DNA of 64,000 nt from Owenia fusiformis (taxonomy: Eukaryota; Annelida; Polychaeta; Sabellida; Oweniidae): positions 23,611,564-23,675,563 of the forward strand of contig CAIIXF020000007.1 of the NCBI GenBank assembly GCA_903813345.2, written 5' to 3'. The notes beneath the pieces are model-generated. The model was given only the letters and a program-made list of their open reading frames with translations. It was not told the origin of the DNA and ran no database searches. Position 1 is the first letter of the stretch. The number at the start of each line of letters is the position of its first letter. This document shows positions 1 through 20,100 of this stretch, piece by piece. The position numbers and the translations under genes were made by a program.

Positions 1-274
1 AAAATTTAACTATAGTTCATTCATAGAATTCATGGAATTCTAGCAAATTCTTGGAACTCTGACGTCACTTGAACAGAGGGTGAGAAGAAACTTTTCTCAA
101 GAAAAGTTTCTTACTGCATTTGGATCCAATTTCGAGAATCTCCCTACTGACTAGGCGAATATGCACACATTTGACTTCAAAAATAAATAAGTCATGTAAA
201 TATGAGTAAGTATAGTTGGGAACAAAAATAAATGACACATGAATTTTCTATCACCATTTCCTATAACCAAACCC

Positions 275-320
275 GTCTGGCCCAGTTATCTACTCCCGAA
301 CTCGTAGATCTGGGCCAGAC
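275..320. repeat. 46-nt hairpin (copy 1)
   Basis: The left arm GTCTGGCCCAG is followed by TT, ATCTAC, a 10-nt loop, GTAGAT and the right arm CTGGGCCAGAC. This gives an almost perfect 17-bp stem. A second copy with inverted loop orientation lies at 1309-1354. The shared flanks (AACCAAACCC on one side, TTGCATTGGA or its complement on the other) show that the hairpin is part of a larger repeated segment. Confidence 0.75.
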
Positions 321-1308
321 TAGCTCCAATGCAAAAAAGGGGGGAATTACTCCGGAAAAAACATGTTGCTGAATCATCACTTATTATTCATTCCCTATTA
401 GCCATCCAGCCAAAACATCAGGCTACATGTAAACCCAAGTATTTAATTGAAATAAAGAGTAAATAACTTACACGTAAATGTGGTGTTTTGTTTGTTATTT
501 TGATGTTGAAATGGGCACAACATTTCGTCAATATTTCGTCAGACCTCCGCACCGAATAAAGTCACGTGATGTGACGTAACAGGAGTGTGACGCGATAATT
601 TTTAAACTTTCATGGAACGGAAATACATTTCCCGGGAATCAATACATTCCAAATATTACGATTTGTTCAGCAGATTTGTTATCAAAACGTAGATTACTTT
701 GTAAAACAGACGTATCTGTGTTGTATTTAGACTGGAAAGAAATATGGTGGACATTACATACGATTTTTCAATTTGTTGAACTGACCGAATGTAGTACTGA
801 ACGAAATATGCAGCCGAGACTTCTCGATATTCTACGAGATCACGAACAGATTGCAGAAGAATTTCTCTTTTTGCTGCGTTTAATCGTTTCGTTCTTATTT
901 ATTAGCCGTCATCCAGCGATGGAAACCTAATATAAATACAAAGTTTGATACAAGGAACAAACACGTACAGTTGGGGACAAAAATAAATGACAGGTCGATT
1001 TTCAATCACCATTTCCTAATTATGGTCGTCTGAAAGCCCATAATTTCCAATATTGTCTAGATACATATCCCTTAAAATTTGTATATTTCACATTTTGTAT
1101 AATCTCATCCACTGATGTATGGCCTCTTGAAAATTCTCTTATTTTTAACATGGGAAATTCTCACTTCAGCAAATCCACCTGTCATTTATTTATGTCCCGA
1201 ACTGTAAGTGACTTTTATGATGTTTATTCATTTTTCAGCACGTATTATACATTGAAAAACCAGTGTGTTTTTTCCGGAGTAAATACCCCATTTTTTGCAT
1301 TGGATCTA

Positions 1309-1354
1309 GTCTGGCCCAGATCTACGAGGTCGGGAGTAGATAACTGGGCCAGAC
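1309..1354. repeat. 46-nt hairpin (copy 2)
   Basis: Same stem as 275-320 (GTCTGGCCCAG / CTGGGCCAGAC) in the opposite orientation, flanked by the reverse of the first copy's flanks. The two copies form the ends of an inverted arrangement about 1 kb apart. Confidence 0.75.
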
Positions 1355-3376
1355 GGGTTTGGTTACATTTCCTAACCATGGTCGTCTGAAAGCCCATAAT
1401 TTCCAATATTAATGTTCCAAACTGTAGACCAAATGATTGAGGGATTTGAACTTTTTCTAAAAATTGATTTTTTGACTGTCGGACAGAAACTGAAAAATAT
1501 TATATATCAAAATCCACATAGCTTTCGCAGGAAGTAACTCGGATCCCATCGGACCATGTATGGGCAGGTTGCCAGTGTCGGGATGGCATGGTGTCATAAT
1601 TATACTTGAAACCCTTTATGTAGTCCGGATCAGATGATAAAAGCTAGCAGTTGAACATTTTGAAGGTATCCCTTGAAACAAAATTTTCTTTAGGATACCA
1701 AGGTAGTGAGGAAATGAAAAATTTATTTGAAAAATTTTTGGTCTGCTTTTGAAATATGTGAACTTTTCTGCTTGCACTAAACGTGACCGATAGTTATATT
1801 CCCTTAGTCATGTACTTATATGTATAAGTCACCTTTAACTGAACTCTATTTCTTTAAATTTAATGTATTCAACCTTACCTTTGCACTTAGAAGTCGACGA
1901 ATCACTTTTCTGTCAGTCGAAAAATGGCTGATGAAGAGAGGGTTTCCCCGTGTAGTGATTTGATGGTCAAAGGTCAATTCTTAATTTTGATATCTTACAA
2001 GTGGGTATATTAGTAATTTGATTATTCAGATCAAAGAAACGCTACAAAATACAATGGTATGATTTTAAGTCAAATATATCTGTTAGTAATGATGCTATGA
2101 TTTATTTAGGTAAGAACTATTTTTCAATCCCTGAAACTAACATGCGCTATACGGCCAAAATAGGTCACGATCAACCTACCGGGGATTTCCTAAACTAAAC
2201 ACAACTGCTCAACCCAATGAAACCATTTTAGAGATCTACAATGAACATTGATTTTCATCTATATGATTGTGATAAAACCTTGTCGTGATATATATGCATC
2301 CGTTACAAAAACTGGATACTACATGGCCAGATATAAAATCAAGAGGTGGCCAATTTTGAAATTTTGCGCACCAAATCTGAAAATCAGGGCTTACGTATCA
2401 TGGTATTATACATGTAGGCCTAAATTCTTAAAAATTGGCCCAAAATTGCAAATAATGCCCTGACCCCACCCCCTTCCTCCAGATCTGCTAGTGTAATATA
2501 TGATTTGAGATTTAGTTCATATGGATTCTTCATTCTGGAGTCTAAGTACAATACTACTCCTCAAATTTATGGCAATAACCAGACACGAAGGTGCCTTATG
2601 ACTAATTCTGCATTACATGGACAAGATTTAAAAATTAATAAACATGCTTAGTATCAAATACAGTGTTGTTGTATCATGGGTTTTCCCTAGAAGAAGATGT
2701 TCATTAAGAATTAATCCATTTATCTTTTTAAACCACAAAGTCAGATTATTGAAACGATTACACCCGAAAACAAACATAGATTATTCTGTATGGTTCTGTT
2801 TAATCGTAACAAATAGTATATACTCACCTTTATTAGTGTTGATCTTGTGGCAATAGAAACTATGCACATCTCATTTCCAATGGAATGACATTACAGTTTA
2901 GTATTAAACATGGAATCATAACTTGTTGCATCATAATTGTGTTTCCCTGGATATACTTGTTGATTGTGTTGAGGAAAGCACAACCAGTGTCTCATGGATC
3001 ACAATTATTGTCTTGATCACCATAAAATTCAATGCATGAATCTGATTATGTATAAATTGGAGTGAAATATTCTATAAGGTACAACTCCTCGAAAGCAACT
3101 GTTTTATTTTTAGCCTGCAATGGTATCTGAGCAACTTGGCTTCATCTCTCTCCAAATTGGGATTATCTACCTATAGAAGATTTGGGAAGGACCAATCACT
3201 GGAAATCCTCTTCTATTGAACGAATTATATAGCCTGGACTTTTGATTTATAAAACATTACTTCACACTCAAAGTGATATTTAATCATAATCTGAAAAGAT
3301 TGTGTTTGGTGCTCTAGGATACTAGGTTGTGCCATTGTGCTATTGCATTTTTTATCTAATCCTAACATGTTATGAG

Positions 3377-3462
3377 CACGTGAAATCCAGTCTGACATTT
3401 AAACCAATCAGAATACAAGAATGATGAATAATCTTCCAATCAGAATCTAGGTCGGTCACGTG
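3377..3462 (+). promoter_or_regulatory. Promoter-proximal E-box and CCAAT cluster of PSAT1
   Basis: Two CACGTG E-boxes (3377-3382 and 3457-3462) and two CCAATCAG elements (CCAAT at 3404-3408 and 3436-3440) lie 115-200 nt upstream of the PSAT1 ATG. There is no TATA box at a convincing distance. The pattern fits a CCAAT/E-box housekeeping promoter. The assignment is by position and motif only. Confidence 0.5.
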
Positions 3463-3576
3463 GTTTTGTATACACGGTCACAAAAGTACAGTTTACGAGT
3501 ACATTTTGCCTGGAGCCGAGTAGATATCGTGGTATTTGAATATTCAAGCAAGATTTTACGAGGATTTTACAACGCA

Positions 3577-11706
<8,130 letters not shown>

Positions 11707-14046
11707 ACGCTGCCATAGAAAGTATTAAAGGGGATATCTCTCTGTTCACAATTATGAAGTCAGCCATCAAGATATTGCACATTGGAAATCTCATTTATTT
11801 TAGAAATGTTTTTGAAAAACAAACATAGAAGACTTCATAATAAGCCATAGTTGAAATTAGCCTATATAGTCTAAAAGGTGAAGTTCCTCAATGATAAGAA
11901 TAGCACACGGATGAAATTAGATGGATATCCCCTAAGGAATACATTTACAGGGTGTAGCAGAAAATATGCTAGATTTCAATGACTATTGCACTTGAAACTA
12001 GTACAACTTTAACATATGTACAGAAGTTAACATATCAATGCAATTTTGATGCGATAGATCCTAGTCAGGGAAACAATAGAAAATAAATAAAAATGGAGGA
12101 GTACTTAATATATTGATAAAGTTCTTAACTCTGCCAAAATTACAAATTCCTACATCTTGCAGATGTTAGACTCTTTTGCTAAACCCTGTAAATATGTATA
12201 ACATTCCCTTCTACTTACAAAATACCGTGTGAATATACATGGTGACACAAAAAGCAACCAACTGAATATCTCGGGTCGAGTTTCCAATGCAGGAATAAGT
12301 GATGTTCTTATGTTACATCAATGACTTTGAGCTTTAGAGAAATCATGTTTTCCATCTTAGGAGTGCTCGTGCCAAATCACTCAAATATGCAAGTTCAGAA
12401 ATACATTTTTGGAATGTATAAAACCAAGTCTACTTATGAAAGTTATTCTGAAAAAAGTTGAAAGATTATTCTATATTTTTGGTAATATGTATGAAAGCAG
12501 ACAGGGAAAAACAGAAAGACCTATGTATTTTGAATGATATTACATTACATCAGAGCATGCTAAGATTGAAAATATGATTTTTGCTAAAATAATTCTCAAA
12601 TTATAAGATAGCATTTTTGTATCACCTTGTACTTTTAGAAAGCCGTAATGTGGGAAGATAATGAAGCTAGAAACTGGAAAACAACTTTACAAACTAGGTG
12701 ATCAAAAAACTTTTATGTACATATACGTATATCTTAATTTCCCTTTTATGGTCATTTTGAATACTTGAATTTTTTCTACATCGTTGCATATTATCTGTGA
12801 TATCTGTCATTTTTTGAAATATTAGCATTAACTAGATCGTTTTTTTTCTTGTTGCCATTACCTTTAATGTATGTGTTGCCATGACTTTCAATGTTTGTGA
12901 AGGGGTAGACCTTGTTTCTTGAGTATAATGCTTTGTTTGTTATAGCTCATTTGCTATTTCCTACATAATAGCTCCAATGATTCAGGGACCAATTGATTAT
13001 CATTGTATATAAAGAACTGTAAATCTCTTGTGCATGTACTATGACTTGAATGATGTAAAGTTTTCAGAGAACCTACATTGATACCTATTGGTGATATATA
13101 TGACTTAAGATCTGTATTCTAACTAGTTAGGTACCTGAACAAATCAGATGCATATCAACTTAGTTAAAGGTTCAGTTAACCTTGGTGAAGTCTTGGTTAA
13201 CTTTTTGCTGGAAGTATAGTTCTTGTAGTATGGATTATGTAATGTAAATAGAAAATATCACCATGTAAATTAGTAATGTATATTGGTAGCAGTGGCGCAC
13301 AAGTGAAAATGGGATCAAATATTTCATTGCATTCCAAAACCATGGGAGACTGAACATATTCAATATTGTATTCAAGAAACCTAGAATACTTTATTTAATG
13401 TATTGCTTTAAACTTGTAACATTTTTATTTTACAAGGTAGTTGTGGATTTTAGCCCAAATGTTTTGTTCATAAAATATATTAGTGTTTATATGACATTGT
13501 CGTTGTATTTTCACCTCATGACTAATGACCAAATGATCTCATGTTAAGCATGGACAGCTTCTATAACCTTATTAGGGTTGTGTTGTGGAGAAGGATAATA
13601 GTGAGTGTATTAGTAACTTTTTTTGTATGGTAAAGTTGACACAAGGGCAAATATTTACTGTCATTACTTACATTGGTCATTTTTTCTATGACAGCTGCTA
13701 TGCAGTTCTTTTTATGTCACCATCACAAGTGCTGACATATTGTCATATATCTTTAATTTTTTGTGGACAGTGTTTGGTGGATGTTGTTCAGTGTCTGTAA
13801 CAAATGGCAGGTGGTGACATTTTTCATGTTAAAGCCTTGTTTGTACGAAATGATTTGTGGATGTATTGAATTAGTGAGGTACCTTGTACAAGTAAAAGGT
13901 GTTATGGCTGCTATTTTAGTATGAACAGAATATTGAAATATATTTTGAAAACAACTTGCAGATGTTTCTTTTATTTTTGTATATTTGTCGAAATGAGGGT
14001 GTTTGTTCCTTGAATGTGGTTGTTATTAATTTAATTGTGCAACAAT
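11707..14046. other. PSAT1 3' UTR and convergent intergenic DNA
   Basis: AATAAA hexamers at 12082-12091, about 375 nt after the PSAT1 stop, are the first plausible poly(A) signals on the + strand. The rest is AT-rich. I see no exon, RNA gene or repeat there that I can support. Confidence 0.4.
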
Positions 14047-14048
14047 TA

Positions 14049-14649
14049 GGGGAAATGGCCCTATCACCGCACGGGTACTCTGGAAAACTACTGACGATTT
14101 CAAATATCATAACTTCAACTTACTTTGACAATATGAGACAAAAGATCAACCTTTTTTTCTAAAATTTAAGTAGTGTTTGACATTTCTCAATCTCCAAACG
14201 CTAACACTTTAAGACCCCTTAGACTCGCATGTGTGGTGTCCTAATTATCGCACAGTTGTTTCAGATGTCATTTCACGATACTGTATACTTTTCTGTTTAT
14301 AACAGATACATGCATATGCTATAATCATTTTTCTATCGGTTTTAGTGTAAAATATCAACAAAATATAGATTATACACATACTTTTCGGTCTTTATTTGGA
14401 GGGGGTCAAACTTTGTTGAATTTCACTTCTTGCGCAATAGCATTTATGACAATAGCGGAAGTAAACAATTCTTAAAAAATGAAGAGATATTTCTAAACAT
14501 ACGAATAAATCATGAAGATTGGGAGGAATGGTGTTGAATTGTTTTTCGTAACACTTGTTTAAAAGATGGTGGGTGCATATTTTAGCTACAATGTATTTAG
14601 GACAATCGTGCGATAATTAGGACTGTGCGATGATTAGGACCATTTCCCC
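14049..14649. mobile_element. TA-flanked non-autonomous element (TIR GGGGAAATGG)
   Basis: The ends GGGGAAATGG and CCATTTCCCC are inverted and bounded by TA (14047-14048, 14650-14651). The motif CCTAAT(T/C)ATCGCAC recurs inside in both orientations (about 14239 and 14610-14640), as sub-terminal repeats often do. There is no transposase ORF. It is probably a Tc1/mariner-related MITE. Confidence 0.65.
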
Positions 14650-15057
14650 TAGGGCCATTCAACGATCAAGGACCAGTGTCAAAATATAATTAAGTTTGAA
14701 TATTTCATCAAGACTTACATCTATTTTTATGAAGAAACCCCCTAGATAAACATTATTTCAGCTGATATTCCTCTTGAAACATGGTAAATCTAAAAAATAT
14801 AAAAGTGGATTTCCCCTTTTTGAAGCTTTGAACTGAATTTACACTTCGTAATGCTGAAATTGATAGTTTATTCATACATTTTAAGAAAAAAGGTATGTCA
14901 AAGAAGATGTTGAGCCAAATGTTGCCTTCATAGCTCAGAAAAAATTAAAATTTTCCTTTTTTCTCCACAGGTCTTGTTGCCCCTTTAATGAGTTGTAAAC
15001 CCCAATTTACTTCCATTCCAATTTTGCTTTCCAGCTTATGCATGCATGATGCATGTA

Positions 15058-15689
15058 CAGGGTGTCAAATGGCGTTGTGCCCCCCTTCCACAGCATTAAC
15101 TAGGAGAAGTACACGTACATTATATATATCATTAGAAAGAGCATTCAATTCTGGATAAAATGAACCCTAGATGACCAGGGTCAGATATTGCTACAAAGTT
15201 TCATAAGCATTTGAAATGCACCAATATAGTGCTATTTTTATTGATTTTTAAAAATTCCTGCATAGACCTTTTTGGTATTGGTGAATACCCGAGCAACAAC
15301 TCTGACTTAAATGCTTCAGTTCAAATGAGCCCATATTAATGGATAAAACAGTAGCTACTTATGGAAGTTGAAGCTGTAGAGAACAGATATTCCAAAGATA
15401 CCATCCAGGAGAACCTCAAAAAGTATTGAGATCTCTGCTCAAGACATTGCTCTTTTCAATGCCCTTTTAACTTGATATCCAGCCTGACTGGCAGCCGTTT
15501 AAAGCTGCGGGGGATGGTCAAACTCTCTTTTAAAAGTTGGTTCAAATTATGTATTATTTTCTATCATCCATCTTCATCTTTTCACACTCTAAGAACAATT
15601 AAATGCTCTTTCCAATGGTATATAGTATGCATGTGTACCTCTTCTAGTTTATGCTGGGGATAGGGGGCACAACACCATTTGACACCCTG
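15058..15689. mobile_element. Mariner-type MITE (TIR CAGGGTGTCAAATGG)
   Basis: The ends CAGGGTGTCAAATGG and CCATTTGACACCCTG are exact inverses with TA on both sides (15056-15057, 15690-15691). The similarity continues inward: AGAAGTACACGTACATTATA is mirrored by the segment around 15630. No transposase reading frame remains. It lies between PSAT1 and GS. Confidence 0.8.
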
Positions 15690-15846
15690 TAGTTAACAGT
15701 AGAAGACACCTACTAATACATTTGAGCTTGCACCATCAATGCATATTGATTTGAAAAGCTCTAAACACAGTACATATAGAGAAAACCCACAGTCATGCAG
15801 TGCGAGTCATTCTCCTGTGCACTAGGATGAGAGCAAACTATTTAGT

Positions 15847-16031
15847 CAGACCCGTAGCCAGAAGGGGAACTGGGGGAGCGGAAGCTCCCCCCCTGGCCAG
15901 AAGTTATTTCAAAATCATGCAGTTTTTCACCATTCTGAGAATTTTTCGCATGATTTTTAGCCAAAATTGTGAAAAAGCTCCCCCCCTGGAAAAAAAGCTC
16001 CCCCTCCTGGTAAAAGGTGGCTACGGGCAAG
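15847..16031. mobile_element. GCCCGTAGCCAG-family element, copy A
   Basis: The ends are CAGACCCGTAGCCAG and TGGCTACGGGCAAG. The 5-bp duplication TTAGT lies on each side (15842-15846, 16032-16036). The interior (TCATGCAGTTTTTCACCATT and the C-rich tracts) matches copies at 22270, 42417 and 43402. It is short and non-coding, so it is non-autonomous. Confidence 0.8.
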
Positions 16032-17196
16032 TTAGTTATCCAATTTCCCCAGTCCAGCAACCAAACTGCATTTTATCAGTAGAGAGTTCGACACCATACC
16101 CCGATCCTACTAGAAAACCTCATCACATATATGAGTGAGGTAAAAAAATAAAAATAAATCAATTGAGATACTTTTCATAGCCTCTTCTTTATTAGACAAC
16201 AAACTATGTTTTTATCTCATAAAATAGATTTCTAAAAGCAATTAACTTCTCATGAACAAGATCACATTAACATTATTGAAGGTTTCGTATAAGAATAAAA
16301 TGTTCATATTTTATACATACATTACATATATACCATATAACAGTCACTCTAATATAAAGTACAGTATACATTTGTGTAAACCATAACCATGTAGACCTCC
16401 AATGTTTCCCTTATATCTTTAACTTTTAATAATATAAATCATGTTATGTGCGTTTCAGTTTATAACCCTATCGTGTATGTCATGTGTATGTACAGTACAA
16501 TGTGCATGTAGATATCTACACCAAGCTAATTGCTCACTTCTACATTTTTACTAAAAATGCTATTTTTCCACTAAGCAGTTTGAACGATTTCAGTAAATGA
16601 AAATTCAAATTGGTGAGGTATTTCTACCTAAGACTGCTAATAGCTAAAATTGTAGGTTACATTTTCAAAAATTGAAGAGCTCTTCGTCAACTACACAGTA
16701 GCCAAATAGCCCCAAGTGAGATCACAACAAACATTAAGGAGAATAGTAAAGGAAACCTTGTGGTTTCAACAGTTATCAGGTACAGGAATAGCATAACACA
16801 AATAACCAATGGCTTTCAGTAATAGTTACTGTTATAAATAAAAGATGTCTCCCTCAAACATAAGCCAATCATCCGCTTGCATTTATGTTTTGTATGATTT
16901 CAATAAATAGTATTTCAACACTGGACAAAAGTATGGAAATTTTATTTCTATAATGCACTTTTTCACTAATTATTTCAGCTTCCTCAAGTTGTAAATATTT
17001 TAATACGAAGGGGGTCATATTTTTGTTATAATTACTGTTGTATGGACACCATTCTAGATATTTCGTTACATTGTATATTTTCGTATAAATTGAATGAAAA
17101 TGGTATGACTATGTAATATCAATGTTTTACAATGTACTTTTTGTGAACTGGTCCATACAATGATTTGTAATGTTAATGAATAATGATGTAAGATCT
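16032..17196. other. GS 3' flank
   Basis: AT-rich sequence between a transposon and the GS stop codon. On the - strand an AATAAA hexamer lies at 16946-16941, about 250 nt after the GS stop, and is the best candidate poly(A) signal. A second one lies near 16186. Nothing else is recognisable. Confidence 0.45.
16941..16946 (-). terminator. Candidate poly(A) signal of glutamine synthetase
   Basis: AATAAA on the - strand, about 250 nt downstream of the GS stop codon (17199-17197). Supported by motif and position only. Confidence 0.45.
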
Positions 17197-20100
17197 TTAC
17201 TCGTTTCCCGTTTCATTGAGCACTGTGGTGCGAACAAGATACTCAGTCACAACATATGGATCACAGTTAGAAGATGGCCTCCTATCTTCAAGGTAGCCCC
17301 ACCCACGGGCTGCAACGTTACGGGGAATACGAATACTGGCACCACGGTCAGCAACTCCGGAAGAGAACTCACTTATATGTGCGGTCTCGTGCAGGCCTGT
17401 TAGACGACGTGCATTATCAGCTCCTTGGTTAGGATCATACATGCGTATATGAAGGTCATGACGCTTGGCTAGTTTTTCTATGGCCTCCTCGATAGCTCTG
17501 CAAGGTCAATATATTCATGGATAAAAATTAAGTATCTCTATTAATCATAATATATTGTTGTCTGTTCAACATTTGTTTACATGAAATGTCAAATTGCCCC
17601 TTTCATAACACTTGCAATCAATAGAAGCATACAGGTATTAGGTGATTAGTTTATACGGCATTAAACATATTATCATCACAAACATTTTTCTGATTCATTC
17701 CCTATTATGTCATTTGTTTCAGGCTATGCTTTACAAAGCAAAGTTTGACACAAAAAAAAACATATAAAATATATCATCTTTGTAATTTCTGTTTTACTTT
17801 ATTCCTGTAATATTTGATTCTCTCTTTTCCCACAATCCCCAAAATAATTGTCAAATAAGCCCGTAAAACCTACTTAAGCCCTCCTTCCTTCTCCCACATG
17901 GCCTTTGTGTTGTAGTTTACGTGAGCTCCTGCACCATTCCAGTCACCAGGCATGGGCTTGGGGTCAAGGGTAGCTACCACACCAAAGTCTTCAGCCACAC
18001 GATGTAGGAAGAATCGTGACATCCAGAGCTGATCTCCCATGCCAATACCTTCCACTGGCCCTACTTGGTATTCCCACTGAAAGGATTAATTAATATATAC
18101 CGTAGATGTCATAAATTAAAAAAACTATTGTTATGAAGTTCATTAAAAGTAAAATATACCTTGTTTTAACCCTTGCCTAGCCAGGCATAACCTAGAAATT
18201 AACTCTCACCTCTCCAGACATAACTTCGAAATTAGCACTCAACATAACCTAAAAATTTGCTCACACCACAGCTTCACAGCTGTAAATCTAGAAATTAACC
18301 CTTGCCCATCCAGGCATTAGCTAGGAATTAACCCTCACCTGTCCAGGCATGACCTCTGCATTTGTTCCTGAGATATTGATGCCGGCATACAAACAAGCTC
18401 TGTAATGTGCCTCCTCGATCACTCGACCATGGGATCTGTCTGCGCCTACACTGCAATAGTATGGCCCTAAAACACAGAAACCCCAAAAAATGCTCATACA
18501 AATCATCTCATCACAAGACATTATTCACAATACTTATTTGACGTTTTTATTCATTTTCTTATTCATTTTATTCTTTTTGAAAAATAAGGAAATTTTGATT
18601 AATTTAAAAAAGTATCTTGTTAATGAAATAAAAGGTTTATCTTAATTTTTATCTATTTTTGTTTTTTTGTCTTAATTTTTTTTAAACTTTTTGTTAAATC
18701 AACCAAAATTTCCTATGATATTAGAAAATATTGTATAAGCTATTTTGTTCCAACAAGTTTCGGAAAGATATTTTTTATTTCATTCTCAAGAATTGGTAGA
18801 AAGGAACAAAAAACAATTGGACTAAAAAACAGAAAATGTTAACAAAAACAGTTATATGAAATATATATAAATAATATTTTGTATTAAATTGTTGTCAATC
18901 AGTCAACATTACATAAAGGACTGTGTTTTTTTACAGGATGTTTTCAATAATGGGTTTATAAGAAAAATATTGTTGAATTCAGTTCACCATATCGATACCA
19001 ATCCTTTACTGACCCAGCTGTAATATTATTTCTCTTTTGCTTCTTGAAAAACATTTAACATCTGCTCCCATTTTAAAGCTAGAGCACCATGACCCAACTT
19101 TGATGCTGAAATACTTGGAAAGTTTGGCCTTACAAACAAGGCATGAAGTCTTTATTTTTCTTTTGCCCCCCCCCCCCTTTCCCCCAAACCCACCAGTGCT
19201 ACAAAACACTATAAATAGCCATAAACTCTATAAACTAAAGATAACTGTGGTAACAAATGTTAGAGAGAAAAATACATGACCTTGGCTGCATGACAATAAG
19301 TGCAACGTATCACTCACTAAATGCGTGATATGATCATACCAACCACGAAAAGTTTAACATAGAACTTTAGACATTGCTCGGTTCACTTGAAATAGTAGTG
19401 TCCCAAGACAACCCTGGCATACACACTAAAACAATTAGTACATTTGACTTTGAAAGTTCAAAAAATTGAAATAAATTAATCAATCATGTTAGGATTGTTT
19501 CACTAATTTAATTTTGATTTGTGAGAAATATTTCAGGTCAAGTTCAAAACAAGCTTTAAATCAATCATACTTGCTTGACAGTACAACTGTTCGAACCAGT
19601 TTTAGCCAGTGTGACCTTAAAGTGCTAATTCGGTAATTTTTATTTTTTTTTCTCATTACAATAGATTAAACAGATATTGGTAAGTAAAAATAGTATTCCA
19701 ACAGACTCTCAACTTATTCCGTTTGTTCATTGGTGGCAAAATAAGATTTCCCGGGAAAAAACATGACGTCACGAACAGAACCGGTTATGTGAAAACGCAC
19801 CGCTGGATCGGAAGCTCTAATTTAGGTATTATATTTTTTGTTTGTCGGAGGAAAAAATGTGGTTCCAAAGTAGTCATCTCTGAATCAATTCCTCACTTCA
19901 TTGAATGCAGTTGCAATCAATTACACTAACACTTTATGAGCACGTTCGGGGATTATGAACTCCAACAACATATTCAAAACCCGTTCTGTTCGTGATGTCA
20001 TGATTGGCATTTGACATTGTGTTCCCGATTTTGAACATCAAATTTCACATTTATAAAAATATTTACAAGAACGCTACCTGGTTTGACATGTTAGTGGTAT

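Larger units (their letters stand above)
1..3376. other. Intergenic region upstream of PSAT1
   Basis: I recognise no gene here. The short ORFs present have no recognisable domain and no supporting splice context. Positions 200-1410 are built from related segments in both orientations: a motif reading ACAAAAATAAATGACA occurs near 224 and 979, its reverse near 1181, and a 46-nt hairpin occurs twice. This looks like nested or decayed mobile DNA. Positions 1440-3370 show nothing I can name. Confidence 0.5.

Noticed and set aside
15800-16138. 112-residue + strand ORF and a 72-residue reverse ORF
   Set aside because: They fall over the GCCCGTAGCCAG element and its poly-C tracts. The same spurious frames recur at the other copies.
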